Below the pieces are notes generated by a model. That model had not been told where the DNA came from. It did no database searches and worked only from the letters and a program-made list of their open reading frames with translations. Shown here in pieces: positions 59,020 through 64,000 of a stretch of 64,000 nucleotides of DNA. Source of the stretch: Silene conica (lineage: Eukaryota; Streptophyta; Magnoliopsida; Caryophyllales; Caryophyllaceae); assembly GCA_029255685.2 (NCBI GenBank), contig CM055312.2, positions 23,902,203 to 23,966,202 of the forward strand. The letters are read 5' to 3'. The translations under genes and the position numbers were made by a program. The first letter of the stretch is position 1, and every line of letters starts with the position of its first letter.

Positions 59020-60742
59020 TGATGAGCTCCATTTTGGTCATCATTTTCATTACATTTTCTTTATTTTCGGTCACGATTCGACCTCGATTTGCGTGTCTTT
59101 AGTTGCTTTTACGTCCGTTGCCTCGTATATTCCTATTCTATCCACTTTTTGTAGGTATTATGGCGGGGGCGAAGAAACGGGACAAATTGAGGCGGATTTA
59201 GAGTGATTTATGAAGAATTATGAAGGATTTGTGAAGAAGCCACTTCAGGCCCTCCCAGCCGGTTCCCAGCCGGCGGCCGGTAGGCCGGCTGGGGATCTTT
59301 GACTCGAGATTTTGACAAAAATATGAGAAGTTCCTAGCACCTGAATTCAGAGCTCCCAGCCGGTGGCCAACCGGCAGCCGGTGGCCAACCGGCAGCCGGT
59401 CAGCCGGCTGGGATGCATTTCCCTACTTAGCCAAATTTGAAGAATTGAAGAAATGTGCATTGTTGGCAGATCCGTGAGAAAAGGCTCCCAGCCGGTGGAC
59501 AACCGGCAGCCAGTCCATCGGCTGAGGGGACCTGTAGCAAAGAAAAGAAGAGAAGAAATCAGAAGAAGGGGAAAGGCCTCCCAGCCGGTGCCAGACCGGC
59601 AGCCGGCCGGTCGGCTGGGAAGCATGTCTTATTCGAAGATATTTTCAGAAGTCCTTATTTGGACTCTCAGCCGGTCCCAGACCGGCAGCCGGTCGACCGG
59701 CTGGGAGCCCCTTTTCGTATTTTCAAGCTCTATATAAACCCGCACTTGTATCATTTTATGAGAACGCATTCTTAAGCTTATTTTTAGGGTTTTTACTGTT
59801 TCATTGCTTGATACTTAGACACAAAAACACTCTTAAATATTTTAATCTTCTTTAGATCTTAATTTAATCTTTCAATATTTGTTAATCTCTCTTTAGGATT
59901 CTACTTAGCCTTGTTCTTGGTTATTGTAAGAGGATTTTGTTGGGTTGTATTTTGAAGGGTTTGAAAGAATCTTTCAACTTGTTATCCAAGCTACTTCCTT
60001 TTCTATAATCATTGGTATAATTCTTCTAATCTCTACTTAGTTTTTACATTTGTTTAAGTTTCTTTTGAACCAATTGTTTACCCTTTGCTTGTTCATGATG
60101 TTTAGCTTTTGTTTATGTCTTATTCACATGTTTTCATTTACCATGAGTGAGTAGTCTCCTTGCTAGGGTAAGGGGTGATCTTGGGTGTTGCTTAGATGAT
60201 AAATTCGTGCTAGTGAGTTGATTAGTTGTTCTTAAAAGAGTAGTCTTCCATTTGTTGCATGCTAGGTGTTTGATGATTTGCCTCAACGAAAGTTGGGCTT
60301 TGATTTTAGCGTGACTTGCCTTTAGCGACGGTTGGGGGTTTGTCTTAGCATGTTTAATGGTTGGTTGTGGTATTTGTAGCGAAAGCTAGGGTATTCCGAC
60401 CTAGGTTAGTCGACTCGAGAGAAGAGACTACCCGAGACTATTTGTTTGAGACCTTCTAGTTTTCTTTCTCGCATCTTCGTCTAACCACCTTAGTGTCACC
60501 CGAAACCCTAGTCTTCTCTTCCATCGATTCAATCTTAATTAGTTTGCTTTAATTGTTCGTTTTAGTTGATCTTTAGTCATTAGTCATTCACAAACCTATT
60601 ACCCCCGACTCTTACTTAAATTAGAACATAATTACACAACTATCCCCACCGTCTTCGCGTTCGACCCCGATTTCGATACTACTTGCTTTCGGGTTTTATC
60701 AATGTGTTTGATGCCGGTAGTGACGGCAAAAGCCGGCCATCA
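59020..60742 (+). mobile_element. Solo LTR E (1723 bp), TSD AAGGT
   Basis: TGATGAGCTCC to CGGCCATCA with AAGGT at 59015-59019 and 60743-60747; the other B LTR has the single unfilled GAAGGTGTTAAG. TATATAA at about 59731 supports the plus orientation. It contains five palindromic GC blocks (59257-59703) and a GTTCGACCCCGA motif near the 3' end, like LTR D. It is the same general LTR type as D but a different family. Confidence 0.85.
59257..59703 (+). repeat. GC-rich palindromic repeats in LTR E
   Basis: Five blocks of CCCAGCCGGT...ACCGGCAGCCGGT...CCGGCTGGGA type upstream of the TATA box. Core words are shared with the blocks in LTR C (2336-2638). Confidence 0.85.
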
Positions 60743-61072
60743 AAGGTGTTAAGCGTTGATCATCTAGGGTTAGGGTTTTAGGGTGTCGACATATATAGAG
60801 CTGATAGAATTTGTTGCTTTTCTTTCAATGTGCAAAGTGTGTCGAGTTGGGCTTAACAGCCTTGGGCACGCATCCCTAGGTCCACATACATTAACCCGTA
60901 TATAAATCACTAATTTCCCGTTCCCGACACTTACTTATAACATATAAAATATAACATAACTCGATAAATCAAATAAACGATAGCAAGGCGTCAAAGTAAC
61001 AAGTAATTAAATAAAATAAAATGATAATTAAATATAATAAAACGTAGTAAAAATACGGGGTATTACACCTAT

Positions 61073-61277
61073 AGGTGTGACCTAAAGGGATCAACTGACC
61101 ACCACCATCATACAACAGTAATGTCAAACTCTAGTCAGCCAATCATTACTGATTAATGTTGGTCAGTTGACTTATCAAATATCGGATCGTCCCTTGCATA
61201 TTCATTTCATAAGATTTATGACAATGATTTTTATCACTGTCGTGATCGCAAAATTGTTGAGGACACATTTCCCAACA
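61073..61277 (-). repeat. 3' LTR of Copia H, right part
   Basis: Continuation of 44635-45666 after element B, ending CATTTCCCAACA (LTR start TGTTGGGAAATG on the minus strand). Directly right of it is a reversed polypurine tract. Confidence 0.75.
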
Positions 61278-63580
61278 ATCTCCCACTTGTACTCGACAAG
61301 TGTGCGTCACCAATTTTCTTGTCCTATTACGTCATCTCCCACTCAATGCAAGGTGTCTTCCAGGTCGTACTTGCATTTGATCATATCTTGAGCGGGTTTT
61401 CTCGATCTGGAGATTTAACTGCTTTGACCGGAATTATCTACCATAGATACCTTCCGAGCGTGGCCACGCATTTCCAGTTAAACTTCTCCTCGAGTGGCCT
61501 TGAGATTTAAGACAACCCTGACAAGGGGTTGGACAATTCCTATCCTACTGTTCCCTTCGACTAACACAGTCCATCATGACCCAAAAGAAGCCCATTTGAC
61601 CCCCTTTAATGGTTGATAGTAGAGCTAAAATCAAAGCCAATCTGAGGCTGTGTCACCTTGGGCGAACAGTCTCAAGTCAAAGAATCGACTTATGTGAATA
61701 ATATAGTAGCTCTCGCCACGACCAGACTAATTATAAAATTTCCAGAACTCTATAAGCGGTCACTAAATGCCCGACAAAGTGCCTCTTGCAGTCTGCCTAT
61801 GTGATCGACTAGTCATCCCATATGACTCTATGACATTTGAACTTGCCATCAATCGCCTCACATTCTAGTCGCTTCGAGACGTCACCTCATACAAGCGACT
61901 ATGGGCTATACTAAGTTAATCCAGTTCACTTTACGGGGTTCAAATTGTCTCTTACAACCCACTTGGATTTCACAAAGTATAAATTGTGAGTTAATAATAA
62001 TAATAATAACTCAAACGATAAGAGTGATTGTTATGTGCGAACAATCAATACGATATTGTTGCTCCACATAAACAATCTTTGATGATCATACATCAATTTG
62101 TATTAATGGTTTGTTATGTGAATATACCATATGTTCACATCTTTTAACCTACAAATTCCGTTTTCCTTATGACTCATATTATCTCGCATAATATGATTTT
62201 ATTCAAGTACATTTCAAGTCTTTATACTCGACTCGAGTCTTCTTACTTTAAGGAAGCTCCCACTGTTTTCTTAAAACTTATGACATGTCATCTTTATGAA
62301 TATTGTTATATTGTACTAGAAATCATATTGTAGTTCACCTAGATTTGATCCACTAGTTCTCCTCGAGAAACTTATATCGAAATAAGGTTTGTTTCAACTT
62401 TTGGCATTTTAATCAAGGTTATATGAATTTAACATTTTCAAATCTTGGATTCAAATCCAAACCTTTTTAACTGATCGGTGACGTTTTATTATCATATAAT
62501 AAACTCACTTATGATTTATGTTCTTAACATACATTCATCTAGAATTGAAAACCTTATATTCTTTAACCTTTAAAGAATCACCATCTATCTTAATGGTAGG
62601 TTCCGTTTTCTTAATGACTTTTCTCCCACTGAATTTCGTATCACTATCTTGTAGTTAATAACTCCCACTATCTTCATAATGTTTCGGTAACATCTTCAAA
62701 CATCTTCTCAACTCATAATGAACATTTCATTTTGATTTACTTCAAATATTTTCTCAACTCGCTATGAACATTTCATTTTTCATTTTCCTTCCCACGGAAA
62801 GAATCCTCTATTATCACGAGAACGGGAGATGATTTCTCCTCTATTATCTTTATAAAACAGAAACATTAACATCGTGGAAACGATTTCCTTCCGTTAACAC
62901 TTGCGGTTCCCTTTGTCCTCCCTAGGAACTAATGACAACATATGGAACATTTCCTTTTTGTGTCCTCGCGTAGTTTCTTCTGTGTCCTCTCGTAGTTTCT
63001 TCTATCCAATCTCTTAGAGTTCTTCTTAAGGACTCCTTATAGGACTCTTCTCTAAGATCCTATGTTTATTTCATTGGTTTGCGGGCGTAAAATTTCTCCC
63101 ACTCTATCCTCTAAAATAACCGTTATTTTACGAAGGATAGCATTTTCGCCCGTCAACCATGTATTGGATAAATAATTTTATGAGTAGTGAGATATAAGAA
63201 CTCTTATTCATTTAAGGTAATCATCTTATAACGAACTGATGTTCTTATGTTTGAATTTGAAGTATTTCACGGGATGCAATTCTCGTTTTTAAGTAAGTCG
63301 AATTACTTTCATAATGATCCTATCATATTACTCATGTTATTTATCATATAAAAGCATTTTAAAACCAACATGTTTGATTAAGAACAAAAGGATGACTTGG
63401 GTTGAAAACCAAGTCACCACTATTACAACCATTGTTTCAACAAGATTCTTGTCGTACAAGAAATACAAAGTTCTTAAATTAAAATGCAAAAGGAAAGAAG
63501 ACATCAAAATGAAAAATTAGAGTCATGCTCTTTTATGTCTTCAATCTTGGATGCTACCATAGCCATCCATGGAAGGAAGT
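61278..63580 (-). mobile_element. Copia H internal region without pol
   Basis: Begins with ATCTCCCACTTG, the reverse of polypurine tract CAAGTGGGAGAT, at the LTR border. The following 2.3 kb, which should hold integrase, RT and RNase H in a Copia element of this orientation, contains no recognisable pol motif or long frame. It is AT-rich and appears noncoding. The 5' LTR of H is beyond the right edge. Confidence 0.65.
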
Positions 63581-64000
63581 TCAAGCATCCTTCGCTTTCT
63601 CCTTGCCTTTGTCTTTGGTAGGAGCCCCTTTAAAATAATTTATAAACGGGTAAGAATCAATAACTTGTATCACTATACAAAAATTGATTAAATAACATGA
63701 AATAGTCGAGAATTAATACCTACTGCAAGAACCTCTCCGGCTTTGAGGTCATGGAGATACTTCGGGCAATTGCGCTTCCAATGCCCCATCTTAGTGCAAT
63801 AATGGCACTTGTCTTCAACCTTTGACGACGATGAAGAAGAAGCACCTTTCGTAAAAGTCTTCTCTTTAGGAGATGCGGGTTTGAAGGCTTTGACATTTTT
63901 ACCCTTGTTAGCCTTGCGCTTAAACTTCCCCTTGCTTTTCGTCTCGATATTTAGAACATCCTTTGTGGAACTCTCATTAAGTCCCATATCCCTCTCCGCT
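63581..64000 (-). CDS. gag: Copia H gag, C-terminal part, probably with a 92-nt intron
   Basis: The minus-strand frame is open from the window edge and encodes a Lys/Ser-rich region and a CCHC zinc knuckle (CHYCTKMGHWKRNC) followed by YLHDLKAGEVLAV, typical of Ty1/Copia gag nucleocapsid. Unspliced it ends at 63688. A GT at 63719-63718 and an AG at 63629-63628 define an AT-rich 92-nt intron; splicing keeps frame and adds APTKDKGKEKAKDA before TGA at 63581-63583. The N-terminus is outside the window. No pol follows. Splicing of gag RNA is known for BARE-type Copia elements; here it is an inference from sequence. Confidence 0.6.

Larger units (their letters stand above)
45667..61067 (-). mobile_element. 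Large pol-less Gypsy-like retroelement B (LARD type), TSD CCTAT
   Basis: Two closely similar LTRs (45667-48203 and 54051-61067, the latter with two nested elements) flank an internal region with a reversed polypurine tract at 48204 and a reversed primer site at 54036-54047. CCTAT flanks the whole unit (45662-45666; 61068-61072). The leader shares CGATCCTCAGGCC with A and G, so it derives from the same chromovirus lineage. No gag or pol is found. Nested elements make it 15.4 kb; without them it is about 8 kb. Confidence 0.85.
54051..61067 (-). repeat. 5' LTR of B, interrupted by CACTA 2 and solo LTR E
   Basis: Nearly identical to 45667-48203 outside the insertions. Minor differences include a longer AAT microsatellite (55205-55258) and scattered substitutions. 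The close match indicates a fairly young insertion. Confidence 0.85.

Noticed and set aside
59347..59775. ORFs on both strands across the GC-rich blocks of LTR E
   Set aside because: Palindromic repeats lacking stops create mirror frames on both strands; not genes.

Overview
The window is repeat-rich nuclear DNA of a flowering plant. The evidence is an initiator tRNA-Met primer site in several LTR elements, chromodomain-bearing Ty3/Gypsy pol, CACTA transposons, a plant-type Helitron with an RPA-like gene, a pentatricopeptide-repeat fragment, and AT-rich GT-AG introns. I see no intact host gene. The species cannot be read from the sequence; a eudicot is likely, but that is inference. Almost everything is transposable elements nested in one another, so the best reading is in layers.

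Layer 1 is one old Helitron on the minus strand. Its pieces are 1-570, 20124-22498, 31151-32716 and 37927-44558. From its candidate 5' end (44558) leftward it carries an intact 334-codon ORF with two dsRBD-like blocks, a Rep/helicase gene with several stops and frameshifts, and an intron-containing RPA70-like gene whose last exon lies at 37-248. Its 3' end is beyond the left edge.

Layer 2 is the set of elements inserted in the Helitron. They are: a 3.17-kb LTR (family C, TSD GTCAA), present twice (571-3340 truncated, 16954-20123 complete); a tandem Gypsy array A in the first C copy (3341-16697, LTR-internal-LTR-truncated internal); an internally inverted Gypsy element G (22499-31150, TSD TCAGT); and a deleted minus-strand Gypsy F (32717-37926) flanked by a 282-bp duplication of helicase sequence. 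G in turn holds a CACTA element (24423-27845, TSD CAC) with PPR and Ulp1-protease fragments, and a solo LTR D (28451-30066, TSD GCCAT).

Right of the Helitron, a minus-strand Copia element H (LTR from 44635; internal region 61278 to the window end, with a gag but no pol) is split by a 15.4-kb pol-less Gypsy-like element B (45667-61067, TSD CCTAT). B contains a solo Copia LTR (48274-49574, TSD AAAAC), a chimeric mini-retroelement whose two LTRs share only their last 56 bp (50067-51571, TSD TAACG), a second CACTA (55984-58721, TSD CTG) and a solo LTR E (59020-60742, TSD AAGGT).

The points most worth a second look are: the mismatched-U3 element at 50067-51571; a hairpin conserved in Gypsy LTRs with a covarying base pair; footprints of exchange between copies with different insertions (282-bp duplication; filled and empty sites of the same insertion); the inverted G element; the intact dsRBD-like ORF in a decayed Helitron; and a canonical 92-nt intron in the Copia gag. 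All family assignments come from motif reading, not database searches.
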